Source: Arthrobacter sp. FW305-BF8 (GTDB lineage Bacteria > Actinomycetota > Actinomycetes > Actinomycetales > Micrococcaceae). Taken from it: a stretch of 64,000 nt of DNA. The notes beneath the pieces are model-generated. The model made no database searches. It was not told where the DNA came from and worked only from the letters and a program-made list of their open reading frames with translations. Location: positions 930,001-994,000 of the forward strand of contig NZ_CP084561.1 of assembly GCF_021789315.1 (NCBI RefSeq), read 5' to 3'. Below are positions 34,026 through 43,173 of this stretch, one piece after another (the stretch's first letter is position 1; every line of letters begins with the position of its first letter). Made by a program: the position numbers and the translations under genes.

Positions 34026-36169
34026 TGAGCAGGCAATTGCAGGGAAGCCTGGAAGGAACAGGATTGAACGAGCAGGACCGGCGGGTTTTCGAGGGGCTGT
34101 TCTCGCCGCGGGTGATCGCGCTCGTCGGTGCCTCAAGCGACGAGAAGAAACACACGTCCCGGCCTCAGCGGTCCCTACGACGCCACGGCTATGACGGCAA
34201 GATCGTGCCGATCAACCCAAAGCGAGACGAGATCTTTGGTGACCGTGCCTACCCGAGCCTCCTCGACGTACCCGAAACCGTCGACCATGCATTCATCATG
34301 GTTCCGGCAGCGGCAGTAACTGAGTCAATCGAGCAATGCATCGAGCGGCAGATCCCAGTCGCCACGATCTACGCCGATGGCTTCGCTGAAGCGGGGCCTG
34401 AGGGTCTGCGGAGGCAGGAGGAACTTGTGGCCCGCGCACGCGAGGGCGGCGTCCGCATTCTCGGTCCAAACTGCAGCGGAGTTCTCAGCACCCGACCTTC
34501 GAGCGCCCTTTCGGTGAACGCGGCCATCGAGCAGCTGGAAATCCGGCCCGGCCCTCTCGCCGTGATATCCCAGTCCGGGAGCATGACAGGCGGGCTGCTC
34601 TCTCGGGGGCTTGGCCGCGGAGTCGGGTTCTCTAAAGTCGTCTCCATTGGGAACGAGAGCGACCTTACCGTGGGCGAGCTTACTGACTGGCTGGTGGATG
34701 ATCCCGAGACCGAGACGATTCTGCTTTTCCTCGAAACCATCCGGGACGCTCCGCGGCTGGCGTCAGCTGCACGCCGAGCCGTTGAGGCGGGCAAGCAGGT
34801 TATCGCATACAAGCTCGGCCGTTCGGACGTCGGACGCCGCCTGGCCGCATCCCATACGGGGGCGATGGCAGGATCCGCGGAAGTGGGGGACGCGTTTTTC
34901 CGGGCCCACGGGATCCTGCGTGTGGACAACCTCGAGACGATGTTCGAATTGCCCTCGTTGTTGGCGGGCAAGCGCCCTGCCAAGCAGCACCGAGTCGCCG
35001 TGATGTCGACGACAGGCGGAGGCGCGGCAACCGTTGTCGACCGGCTTGGCTCCATGGACGTCGAAGTGGTGACTCCAAGCACGGCTGTCGTTGACATCTT
35101 GGCCGAGAAGGGGATTGACATTCCACGTGGACCACTCACCGACCTGACGCATGCGGGGACGCGCGCAGACGTGTATGGTGCGGTTCTGGATGAGCTCGTG
35201 GCGTCCGATCACTGTGACCTGGTCCTCGCCATTGCGGGAAGCTCGGCGCAATTCCAGCCGCAGATTTCCGTCGGTCCGCTGCTCCGAGCAAGCCATGGGA
35301 AAGCCCTGGCGGCGTTCTTCGCCCCGCATGCTCCTGAAGCCCTCGAGCAGCTCAGTGGAACACACGTTGCGGGGTTTCGCACGCCGGAATCATGCGCGGA
35401 TGCCATCAGGGCCTGGAGTCAATGGCGGCAACCTGCAGAGGCACCAAGCCCGAATTCGGCCGCTCTTGCCATGGTCGCGGACACGATCTCCGGTTTGAAC
35501 GGTCGACGTCCCAATGAGCGCGATTCCGCTGCGATCTTCGCTGCTCTGGATATCCCCACGGCTGCCTCCGTCGTCGTGCGCGAAACTGACGACGCCCCGA
35601 TATCGGCAATGGAAATTGAGTTTCCGGTTGTAGCGAAAATCCTTTCTGCCGATATTCCGCACAAAACTGACGCGGGCGGCGTCGTCCTGGGCATTCGCGA
35701 CGCCGCAGAGCTTGCGGAAGCAGTCAAGAGCATTCGCGAGAATGTAGCCAAGCGGCACCCCGAAGCGAAGATCGACGGAGTGCTTGTCCAGAAGATGGAG
35801 TCCGGGCTGGCAGAAGTCATCCTCGGCTTCAGGTGCGATCCTGAAGTCGGTCCCGTGGTCGTCCTGGGAGTAGGCGGGGTCCTGGCGGAAATTTACAAGG
35901 ACATCGCCGTTCGCGTTGCCCCGGTCGGGCTCGACGAGGCCCGCTCGATGATTGACGAGGTCAAAGGACTCGCTGTGGTGCGCGGTTACCGGGGACTTCC
36001 GCTCGGCGACACTGAGGCCCTTGCCCAAGCCGTCGTCGCTATCTCGCAGCTAGCCAACGACCGGGAAGCACTGATTTCCGAAGCCGAGATCAACCCCTTG
36101 CTTGTCCTACCCGAGGGAGCGGGCGTTGTCGCCGTTGACGGGCTCGTTATCGGCTCGCCAGAACAATGA
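34025..36169 (+). CDS. Acetate-CoA ligase (ADP-forming)-type acyl-CoA synthetase, fused alpha-beta
   Basis: A 714-residue protein. The CoA-binding domain covers about residues 20-155 (start of the Rossmann fold VIALVGASSDEKK), followed by succinyl-CoA-ligase-like domains with the phosphohistidine segment AASHTGAMAGS (about 275), and a C-terminal ATP-grasp domain (about 490-710, e.g. FPVVAKILSADIPHKTDAGGV). The reaction makes acyl-CoA from acid, CoA and ATP with ADP and phosphate. It is the CoA-activation step of the cluster, coupled by overlap to the dehydrogenase gene. The acid is unknown; dicarboxylates are plausible because the upstream ALDH makes one. Confidence 0.88.
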   Translation: MSRQLQGSLEGTGLNEQDRRVFEGLFSPRVIALVGASSDEKKHTSRPQRSLRRHGYDGKIVPINPKRDEIFGDRAYPSLLDVPETVDHAFIMVPAAAVTESIEQCIERQIPVATIYADGFAEAGPEGLRRQEELVARAREGGVRILGPNCSGVLSTRPSSALSVNAAIEQLEIRPGPLAVISQSGSMTGGLLSRGLGRGVGFSKVVSIGNESDLTVGELTDWLVDDPETETILLFLETIRDAPRLASAARRAVEAGKQVIAYKLGRSDVGRRLAASHTGAMAGSAEVGDAFFRAHGILRVDNLETMFELPSLLAGKRPAKQHRVAVMSTTGGGAATVVDRLGSMDVEVVTPSTAVVDILAEKGIDIPRGPLTDLTHAGTRADVYGAVLDELVASDHCDLVLAIAGSSAQFQPQISVGPLLRASHGKALAAFFAPHAPEALEQLSGTHVAGFRTPESCADAIRAWSQWRQPAEAPSPNSAALAMVADTISGLNGRRPNERDSAAIFAALDIPTAASVVVRETDDAPISAMEIEFPVVAKILSADIPHKTDAGGVVLGIRDAAELAEAVKSIRENVAKRHPEAKIDGVLVQKMESGLAEVILGFRCDPEVGPVVVLGVGGVLAEIYKDIAVRVAPVGLDEARSMIDEVKGLAVVRGYRGLPLGDTEALAQAVVAISQLANDREALISEAEINPLLVLPEGAGVVAVDGLVIGSPEQ

Positions 36170-36214
36170 CGACTCAGGTTTTTCTAACAATGACTCACTT
36201 AAGGACGTGAATCG

Positions 36215-37027
36215 ATGACAAATGCCCAGACCGAGGACGTCGTGGAAGACCTCACGAGCGACAGCCTGATCGTCTCCTGGGCTGCGCCCGGCGTTGCGCA
36301 GCTGACGATTAACCGGCCCGAGCGCCGCAATGCCCTCAACATTGAAGTCAAGGAACTCGTGGCCCGGGCAGTAGAGGAGCTAGGCGCCAACGCGTCCGTG
36401 CGTGTCATCGTCATAACCGGCGCGTCTGGTGCTTTCGTCGCCGGCACAGACGTTGCCGAAATGGAGCACCTAACCCCAGTCGAACACACGCTGCGGGTTA
36501 CTGACCGGATGTTCTCCACACTCCGGGCGTGCCCCAAACCGCTCATCGCCGCCGTCGAAGGATTTGCGCTGGGGGGCGGGTGCGAGCTGGCGCTGTGCTG
36601 CGACATCATCATTGCCTCCGAACGCGCGAGGTTCGGGCAGCCGGAGATCCTGCTCGGTGTGATACCGGGGGCAGGCGGAACTCAGCGGTTATTGCGGGCC
36701 GTGGGCCGGTACCAAGCCATGCGCCTGCTCCTGACTGGCAAGCACGTATTCGCAGAAGAGGCCCATGCGATGGGTCTTGTTTCCGAAGTCGCACCCGAAG
36801 GCAAGGCGCTCGAACAAGCTGCAGAGATGGCATCGCTCATCGCAACGATGCCTGCGCTTGCGGTATCGGCAATCAAGGAAGTCGTCCGAGCGGGGGCAGA
36901 TGTCCCTCTCGACACCGCGCTCCTTCTCGAGCGCAAGGCTTTCCAGATCCTGTTCGACTCCCAGGACCAGAAAGAAGGCATGCGCGCGTTTCTAGAGAAG
37001 CGCCCGCCTGAATACCACGGCCGCTAA
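36215..37027 (+). CDS. Enoyl-CoA hydratase/isomerase (crotonase) family
   Basis: A 270-residue crotonase with both oxyanion-hole regions: INRPERRNALN, TDVAEM, and KPLIAAVEGFALGGGCELAL. The two usual glutamates are both present, in GGCELAL and FGQPEIxLG. It hydrates a 2-enoyl-CoA, the step between the acyl-CoA dehydrogenase and the SDR in this operon. An internal AGGACG precedes the ATG. With 45 bases to the ligase gene it is probably in the same transcript. Confidence 0.9.
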   Translation: MTNAQTEDVVEDLTSDSLIVSWAAPGVAQLTINRPERRNALNIEVKELVARAVEELGANASVRVIVITGASGAFVAGTDVAEMEHLTPVEHTLRVTDRMFSTLRACPKPLIAAVEGFALGGGCELALCCDIIIASERARFGQPEILLGVIPGAGGTQRLLRAVGRYQAMRLLLTGKHVFAEEAHAMGLVSEVAPEGKALEQAAEMASLIATMPALAVSAIKEVVRAGADVPLDTALLLERKAFQILFDSQDQKEGMRAFLEKRPPEYHGR

Positions 37028-37207
37028 GTACGAGGTTCGCCGAACCCACAGGAAGCTGCGGAACCAGTCGGAGTTCAATCGTCCTTGCAGGGACGGTTCG
37101 GCCATGGATTTTGGTGGACACCATGCACACCCGGAAGGCTTACAGCATCAAAGCCAGTGCTTAGAGCAGCACCAGCACCGATCTGTACCGGCGGGGAGGG
37201 GGGAAGA

Positions 37208-37996
37208 ATGACGAAGCTGAAACAGAAAGAGAAAAGTGGAGGTTCAGTGACATATCCCAATGAGTCGACTACGACCGTCGCCGACTTCGCATCCCTGGCA
37301 GATGTCATATCAGGAGTCGCCGACCTTGACGCCTTCCGCCAAGCGGCATGGACTTCGTGGGGGGTGGCGTCCAATTACTGGCGCGCTCCAATGGAAAGCC
37401 GCCACCTTCCGGCCCGCATGAAGGAACTCGTGCTCCTTGCGATGCACGCCTCGGTTACGAGCCTGAATGCCGAGGCTGTTGAACGCCACATCAAACGTGC
37501 ACGAGCAGCCGGTGCCACCGCGGGCGAAATCATCGACGTGCTTATCACAATAGTCGCCGTTGCGAATCATGCGCTCTACTTCTCCATACCCGTTCTTCAA
37601 GACGAGCTCGGAAAGCGCGGCGACCAAGCAGAGAGGCTGGCCGAGCTCGACCCAACTCTTGAAGCGGCAAAGCGGGCGTTTATCAAATCACGCGGCTTCT
37701 GGAATGCCGACCGCGAAGCGATCGCCCGGCTGATGCCGGAGTACTACGACGCTTTAGACGCAGTCTCCACCGAATCGTGGGACAACGGCCCGCTCAGCAC
37801 CAAGGAACGGGCGTTTATCTGCATCGGCATCGACTGCACCGTTACTCACAAATACGAGCCAGGACTCCGTCGCCACATCCGGAATGCGCTTGACTTGGGA
37901 GCGACTGGCGACGAGATTCTCGAAATTTTCCAGCTCTCAGGTCTTCTCGGGCTTGAAAGCTACATCCTTGGGGCAAAGATCCTATCTGGCCGGTAA
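37208..37996 (+). CDS. Two-domain carboxymuconolactone decarboxylase (AhpD-like) family protein
   Basis: The ATG at 37208 follows GGGGAGGGGGGAAG, so I start there, giving 262 residues rather than using the open frame from 37085. Two CMD repeats are visible: LPARMKELVLLAMHASVTSLNAEAVERHI (about residues 65-95, in pieces) and LSTKERAFICIGIDCTVTHKYEPGLRRHI (about 195-225). The CxxC redox pair of AhpD is absent in the first repeat and reduced to single cysteines in the second, so peroxidase activity is unlikely. Function in the pathway is unclear; CMD proteins also serve as lactone decarboxylases or hydrolases. Confidence 0.72.
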   Translation: MTKLKQKEKSGGSVTYPNESTTTVADFASLADVISGVADLDAFRQAAWTSWGVASNYWRAPMESRHLPARMKELVLLAMHASVTSLNAEAVERHIKRARAAGATAGEIIDVLITIVAVANHALYFSIPVLQDELGKRGDQAERLAELDPTLEAAKRAFIKSRGFWNADREAIARLMPEYYDALDAVSTESWDNGPLSTKERAFICIGIDCTVTHKYEPGLRRHIRNALDLGATGDEILEIFQLSGLLGLESYILGAKILSGR

Positions 37997-38081
37997 CTGC
38001 GGGAGGCAGCATCGGGCCGATCTGCACGCCCGTAAGAGCACGACGTCCACACGAACGGCTTAGCATCACGAAGGAGTAAGC

Positions 38082-39278
38082 ATGACCGACATTAAGAAGG
38101 GTCTCGCGGGAGTCACGGTGGACTACACCGCCGTGAGCAAAGTCAACCCCGAGACCAATTCCCTGCTGTACCGCGGGTATCCGGTTCAAGAGCTCGCCGC
38201 GACGCAGCCATTCGAGGCGGTCGCCTACCTGCTGTGGAATGGGGAGCTCCCTACGGACGAGCAGCTGGGCACTCTCCGCGCAGAGGAGCGACTCTACCGT
38301 GACCTCGCCCCGGACGTCCGGGCAGCCATCGAGCTCGTACCGCTCGACGCCCACCCGATGGACGAGGTACGAACCGCCGTGAGTCTGCTCGGCTCCCGGG
38401 ATCTCGCCGGCTCCGGGTCCGTGCTCGACGCCAGCGGCAGCCGTGGGGAGAATCTGGCCCGCAGCATCCGCCTATTCGCCGCGCTCCCTGCGATTGTGGC
38501 ATACGGTCAGCGCCGCCGTCGAGGGCAGGAGCCGGTGGAGCCCAGAGACGATCTCGACTACGCCGCGAACTTCTTATGGATGACGTTCGGCGAGGAGGCG
38601 GACGACGTTGTCATCGACGCGTTCAACCGCTCAATGATCCTGTATGCAGAGCATTCCTTCAACGCTTCGACGTTTACCGCTCGCGTCGTGACCAGCACGC
38701 TTAGCGACTTGTACTCGGCGGTCGTCGGCGCGATCGGCGCCCTCAAGGGGCCGTTACACGGCGGTGCGAATGAGGCCGTGCTACACATCTTCAACGAGAT
38801 CGGGGACGCGTCTAACGCCGGCCCTTGGCTCGACCAGGCACTCGCCTCTAAGCGCAAGATCATGGGCTTCGGTCATCGGGTTTATAAGCGCGGCGACTCG
38901 CGCGTGCCCACGATGAAGGCCGCGCTCGACAGGCTCGTCGAACATTACCACCGCCCGGACGTCGCTGCCCTTTACAACGCCGTTGAAACGGAGTTCGTTA
39001 GCCGCAAGGGCATCTACCCCAATCTCGACTTTCCATCGGGGCCTGCGTACAACCTCATTGGATTCGACACACTCACCTTCACGCCGGTCTTTATTGCATC
39101 ACGAGTGACAGGCTGGACCGCTCACATACTGGAGCAGGCGGAGTCCAATGCGCTCATTCGCCCGCTGTCGGAGTACAACGGTCCCGCTGAGCGCCACGTC
39201 GAACGCTATGTTCCAGACGCCGCGGCCGCCGCGGCTGAAGCGGCCGTTACGCAGCGCGCGGAGGAGTCTGCGGAATAA
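38082..39278 (+). CDS. prpC: 2-methylcitrate synthase / citrate synthase
   Basis: A 398-residue protein with an AAGGAG ribosome-binding site. Citrate-synthase residues are present: the histidine in LHGGANE (about 226), GFGHRVYK with the second histidine (about 266), and LDFPSG with the catalytic aspartate (about 313). Short chain length and PrpC-like pattern favour 2-methylcitrate synthase, which condenses propionyl-CoA with oxaloacetate, but citrate synthase activity is possible too. It is the last gene of cluster 1. Propionyl-CoA as a pathway end product would explain it; prpB is not in the window. Confidence 0.8.
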   Translation: MTDIKKGLAGVTVDYTAVSKVNPETNSLLYRGYPVQELAATQPFEAVAYLLWNGELPTDEQLGTLRAEERLYRDLAPDVRAAIELVPLDAHPMDEVRTAVSLLGSRDLAGSGSVLDASGSRGENLARSIRLFAALPAIVAYGQRRRRGQEPVEPRDDLDYAANFLWMTFGEEADDVVIDAFNRSMILYAEHSFNASTFTARVVTSTLSDLYSAVVGAIGALKGPLHGGANEAVLHIFNEIGDASNAGPWLDQALASKRKIMGFGHRVYKRGDSRVPTMKAALDRLVEHYHRPDVAALYNAVETEFVSRKGIYPNLDFPSGPAYNLIGFDTLTFTPVFIASRVTGWTAHILEQAESNALIRPLSEYNGPAERHVERYVPDAAAAAAEAAVTQRAEESAE

Positions 39279-39336
39279 CATGCCTGACGATTCGCTCAGC
39301 CGTGCTACATAAGCAGCCTGTCAGTTCATGGACCAC

Positions 39337-39360
39337 TCTCTGGGCTCCTTACCCCAGAGA
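39337..39360 (+). terminator. Inverted repeat downstream of prpC
   Basis: An 8-bp perfect stem (TCTCTGGG at 39337-39344, CCCAGAGA at 39353-39360) with an 8-base loop lies 58 bases after the prpC stop. No T run follows, so it is either a weak intrinsic terminator or an RNA-stabilising hairpin. Confidence 0.45.
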
Positions 39361-39679
39361 TTGCGCATAATAAAACATCGGGACTTCCAAGCGCCTCATT
39401 GGCCGCCTATGAATCAGGCGGACGAAAAGCGCGCCGACGTGGGTTGGAAATCGGCTGGCCCCTTCCAGCGGTGAGGTGTGGCTCGATTAGCCGGATCATC
39501 AAACTAATCGCAACGACACCTCACCGCCGGTTCAGCGAACACTCTGCTGCCACGCCGAACCTGGGTCACCGACTTGAAGGAGCAAAAGGATCGATCTTCA
39601 CCTGCAACCCGATAGGCAACGCGCCGTCAGGCGACGTGTAGAGATCTGATATGTAGGCAAGATTGTCAATAGTGCGTGG

Positions 39680-39716
39680 GGAAGCGGTCCCGGCCGGGTT
39701 GGCTGGGGCCGCTTCC
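39680..39716. terminator. GC-rich hairpin
   Basis: GGAAGCGG (39680-39687) pairs with CCGCTTCC (39709-39716), with further GC pairing inside, followed by CTTTG. Its location between prpC and the IS110 transposase allows either a terminator or part of the IS end. Confidence 0.3.
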
Positions 39717-39988
39717 TTTGATGAGGGCCGGGGGGCTGGTTTGTCCTCGTTCTCATCTTTTGTGGGGGCCGGCATGTCCTGCTTGGAAGGGGTCCAGCGT
39801 GTCGTTGGCGACGGCGCGGTCACTCTGATATGCGCGGGTTGGTTACCGCAGGACGATGTGTTCGGCTGGAGGTTACCGCTTGTCTAGAGTCGAGCGTGGC
39901 CGGTGGTTGGCTGCTCATAGATCTTCCGCGGGTTTACTCCATGCGCTGCAAAGATCACTTCCTTCGGAGGGAGCGTGTCGGTCACGTG

Positions 39989-41104
39989 TCATCCAGCCGG
40001 GATCGTGTGGTTCTGGCCGGTAGCAGGGGGCATGGTCGCCAGTGACCAGCACCATCCTGCGAGTTCTCTGGCGATTGCAACGTTTGCAATCACGGGGCGT
40101 TTCCGGTGTTCGAGATAGACGACCCATCGTTCATGAAGGCGGCGGTTTCCGGCGTCTCCGCGGGATTGGGCCGCGGTGGAGGCCTGTGCCCATCGTTGTC
40201 GCATGAGGCTGGAGGGGTGTGGGTAGGGTTGACGGTGGTGCCAGGCGGCTTCGACCAGCAGCCTGCGGGCGTGGCCGTTGCCTGTTTTGGTGATGGGACC
40301 TTGCGACCGTGACTGGCCGGAGGAATGCTCGGAGGGGACCAGACCAAGGTAGGCGCCGATGGTGCGGCCCGTAAAGCGGTCCCAATCGCCGATTTCCACG
40401 GCCAGGCCGAACGCTGTCAGCGTGGAGATCCCGCGCAGGCACTCCAGGTTCCTGACGATCGGGGTGTACCGGCTGTGATAGGCCAGTTCAGTGATCGCGT
40501 GGTCGAGGCGGTCCCGCCGGTCCAGGACCGCTGTCATCGCGTCCAGCGATGAATCATAGGCCAGCTGCAGCGGTGCGGAATCGAACTTCTGCCGCTCCAG
40601 CCAGGCCCCGTGCTGCAGGGTCCAGGTTTTGCCACCGGTGTAGATGATGCCTTGGCGCAGGAGCAGTTTGGAGATACGGTGACGGGCGCTCATCAGGTCA
40701 CCGCGGGCATCCTCCCGCGCACGGACCAAGTCCCGGGCGGCTTCCTGCTCCACCGTGGGAATGAGAACAGCGGTGACCTCTCCCAGACGCAGCAGGCGGG
40801 CCAGATGCAGGGCGTCGTTAGTATCGGTCTTGACCCGGTCGCCGGAGGGCCGCTGCAGCTTCGACGGGGCCGCGACGACACACTCAACACCGGCAGCCAG
40901 CAGAAAGCGGGCCAGGTCAAAGCCGGTGGGGCCGGCCTCGTAGACGGATTTCACGGGTCCGGGCAGTGACTGGATCCAGGCCAGGATTTCACCGAAGTCC
41001 GGCGTGAGCCGGCGCCTGAATACTTCCCCTGTTTCCCCGTCGATTGCACACGCGACGACAGAGCGGGCGTGCACGTCCAAACCGATGCTTGTTCTCTCAA
41101 ACAT
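39989..41104 (-). CDS. IS110-family transposase
   Basis: A 371-residue transposase. The N-terminal DEDD RuvC-like domain shows GLDVHARSVVACAIDGETGE, VYEAGPTG and KTDTNDALHLARLL; the C-terminal transposase_20 domain shows LECLRGISTLTAFGLAVEIGDWDRF and ITKTGNGHARRLL with its conserved serine region. The frame appears intact, so the copy may be active. IS110 elements move without terminal inverted repeats, guided by a bridge RNA encoded next to the transposase. Confidence 0.93.
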   Translation of the reverse strand: MFERTSIGLDVHARSVVACAIDGETGEVFRRRLTPDFGEILAWIQSLPGPVKSVYEAGPTGFDLARFLLAAGVECVVAAPSKLQRPSGDRVKTDTNDALHLARLLRLGEVTAVLIPTVEQEAARDLVRAREDARGDLMSARHRISKLLLRQGIIYTGGKTWTLQHGAWLERQKFDSAPLQLAYDSSLDAMTAVLDRRDRLDHAITELAYHSRYTPIVRNLECLRGISTLTAFGLAVEIGDWDRFTGRTIGAYLGLVPSEHSSGQSRSQGPITKTGNGHARRLLVEAAWHHRQPYPHPSSLMRQRWAQASTAAQSRGDAGNRRLHERWVVYLEHRKRPVIANVAIARELAGWCWSLATMPPATGQNHTIPAG

Positions 41105-41440
41105 GACAGGACCCTTTGGAGCTCACGGCGGCTCCCCCCTTCGCCACCGACCGATGGTGGATAAACCCAGTGTGGCCCAGACAGGCGCTGCCCCGCAGAC
41201 CATCCTGCCCTGCCCGATAAAGGCCATCAGCGCCGGGCAAGAGGGGCGGGGTGCCGCCTCCGCCATCTGCCGCGGCCACGCCACTGCTGGCCGGCGCCCC
41301 GACACGGGCCCGGCGACAATGGCCAGCCGTTGGCAGGGCAGAAACCATGACCACAAAAAGCGCGGCCATAGCCACGCGAACCTTGTATCCTCGGTCTTAG
41401 CCGGAACCTCCACACCTTCAAATGTGGCTCTACCGCGCAC
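41105..41440 (-). ncRNA. Presumed IS110 non-coding end (possible bridge RNA region)
   Basis: About 340 bases upstream of the transposase start have no gene and several GC-rich self-complementary stretches (for example GGCGGGGTGCCGCC around 41245-41260 and CCGGCGCCCCG around 41290). In IS110-group elements the long left non-coding end produces a structured guide RNA. I see suitable position and structure but cannot identify the target- and donor-binding loops. Confidence 0.35.
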
Positions 41441-41944
41441 CTACGGTCCGCACGGCAACCCACGAATCAATTTGAATCGGGGGGTTCCGGCCCGAGGCCT
41501 GGGCTGAGCCCCTTCATATTGTCTAGGACGAGGGAACATTGGTCCGAGGGGGACGGTAGAGGCGGTAACGCGGGACGGTTCGATCCTCTGCTCTCGGCCC
41601 CGGATCCCTGCTTGCGGCAGCCGTTTGCGCGAATTAGGGGAGTCGGGCGGATCTTCATCACAGGGAGGCCGGGACGTAAGCACTGTTGAATGGCTCGAGC
41701 CCACCCTTGAGATCCATCGGTGCGAGTCCCAGTTGCGTGTTCGTCGCCTTCCCACCCGTCCATCGCATTCTGGCAAAGAGTATTTCCGGAAAGAATAAAG
41801 CTCCGAGCTACATCCTGCCGGTGACCTCGTCGAGCCCACGCAATGCGGCGATGCCCAAGAATAGCTAGTCGACAGTACGGCCGAAGCCTCCCACAGCGCT
41901 GGCAAGACGCTGCTCGTACCGCAGATGCTCCAAGCTGAGGCCGC
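41441..41944. other. Unassigned sequence between IS110 element and pseudogene
   Basis: About 500 bases with several open frames but none resembling a known protein. The left boundary of the IS110 element should fall in or before this stretch. Confidence 0.35.
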
Positions 41945-42270
41945 TCAACCCTTTACGACGTGGAGTACATACTCGACATAGTTCTCGTCCGGGTGGTTCA
42001 TGGCCCTGATGCACAGGCCGCCCCTGGTCCAAATACGGGAGAACATTCCGCAGGTCGGTCGCCAGTTGCCTCATGCCATGGCTCCCCAGCCGTGGCTGTC
42101 TGGGGGCAAGGTGTCCTTGCCGGCGACCAGCAGTGCCTGATAAGCAGTGAGTTGACCGTCTGTTGCCTTTGCACCTTGGCATCCGAGACGGTGGGTATTC
42201 AAGGCCTCAAGCACGTCCGCGTAGTCTGTCGGCACGTTAATTTCTGGAAGACGTCGTTCTACGACCTAAC
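41945..42270 (-). pseudogene. C-terminal gene fragment with internal stop, unknown family
   Basis: One minus-strand frame reads as convincing protein: VPTDYADVLEALNTHRLGC, TAYQALLVAGKDTLPPDSHGWGAMA, a TGA at 42074-42072, then GNWRPTCGMFSRIWTRGG and AMNHPDENYVEYVLHVVKG before the final stop at 41945. Upstream of about 42270 the frame is closed. I do not recognise the family. It is a truncated, stop-interrupted gene 3' end next to the IclR remnant. Confidence 0.5.
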
Positions 42271-42384
42271 TATCAAAGAATGTGCCACAGTCCGCGGCCA
42301 CGTCTGAGCCACTCCGTGACACACTTCGCTGACATGGGTGGCCACGGTCCACCCGAACGGTCTGCAGACGCCCCAGGAATAATG

Positions 42385-43140
42385 TCAAGAGGCGGCTGGG
42401 GACGAGGGGGACGCCGCCGTCTGACGAACGCTCTTGGCGATCTGGTCCATGTTTTCTTCCATGCGGGACTTGGGCCCGACGAGGGCTATGGCGAGTGTTG
42501 CGGGCGCCGTCCCGTTCACGATTGGGCTGGCGATGCTGATGTGATCGGCGATCGACTCCCCGATGTTGAAGCCGGTGTTCGTCTCGCGCACCTTCGACAG
42601 TTCATCGAGTATCTGCTCCCGGCCTACAGGAAGCGTCTTGTTTCGGCGAAGGTAGGTTTCGAGACGTTCGGGCGACATGGCTGCCAGGAAGCACTTGCCG
42701 CTGCTCCTGGGCCAGAGCGGCAATCTCTCATTCAGGGTCGGAGAAGCCCGGATAATGCTTGGCGACTCCACAGTGTCGATATAGACGACCGAGTCCCCGA
42801 CAAGGGTCGCCAGCATCGAGGTTTCACCCCATGTTTGAGTCAATTCCTCGAGTGCATGGTGGTAGACGGCGGGAAGGGCGCTCGGGCCGGCGGCCAGGAG
42901 CGTCGAAACCGCGGGGCCCACGACGTACCGGCCCTTATCCTCACGAAAGTAGCCCGTTGCAACCAGTCCCTTTGCCAGGCCATGCACCGAGGACTTGGGC
43001 GCCCCGATCATCGAAGCCAGCTCACCGAGCTTATGCCCTGCCTGTCACTCGCCAGAGCGAGCTCGAGTAGCGAAATTACCCGAGTAACGGTCTCTTGCTC
43101 GGCAGTTGCAAATGCGCCGCCACCACCAGTCTTTTGAATA
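42385..43140 (-). pseudogene. IclR-family regulator, frameshifted copy
   Basis: From about 43037 to 42385 the frame encodes an IclR protein (ASMIGAPKSSVHGLAKGL recognition helix, then an effector domain with LVGDSVVYIDTVES and SSGKCFLAAMS). The upstream helix-turn-helix part (TVTRVISLLELALAS) is in a different frame and joins by a one-base shift near 43030-43050. No good start codon serves the combined frame. An unbroken version lies at 63413-64000 and is protein-identical from SMIGAPKSS onward as far as the window allows. The gene ends the minus-strand unit of cluster 2, where it would have been the local regulator. Confidence 0.8.
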
Positions 43141-43173
43141 CCACGGGCTCCTATCGTATGCCCGACCGCGGGA

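Larger units (their letters stand above)
39279..39988. other. Intergenic region between cluster 1 and IS110 element
   Basis: A 710-base stretch without a recognisable gene. It contains two inverted repeats annotated separately. A minus-strand frame at 39566-39823 is proline- and lysine-rich, without similarity I can name. The right end of the IS110 element probably lies in this stretch, but the family lacks terminal inverted repeats so I cannot place it. Confidence 0.4.

Noticed and set aside
32751..34136. 461-codon open frame on the minus strand
   Set aside because: It is antisense to the acyl-CoA dehydrogenase gene and has no recognisable domain; the plus strand is clearly coding.
41690..41770. 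Segment with a GGTGCGAGTCCCA-like stretch resembling a tRNA T-arm
   Set aside because: I could not build acceptor, D and anticodon stems around it.
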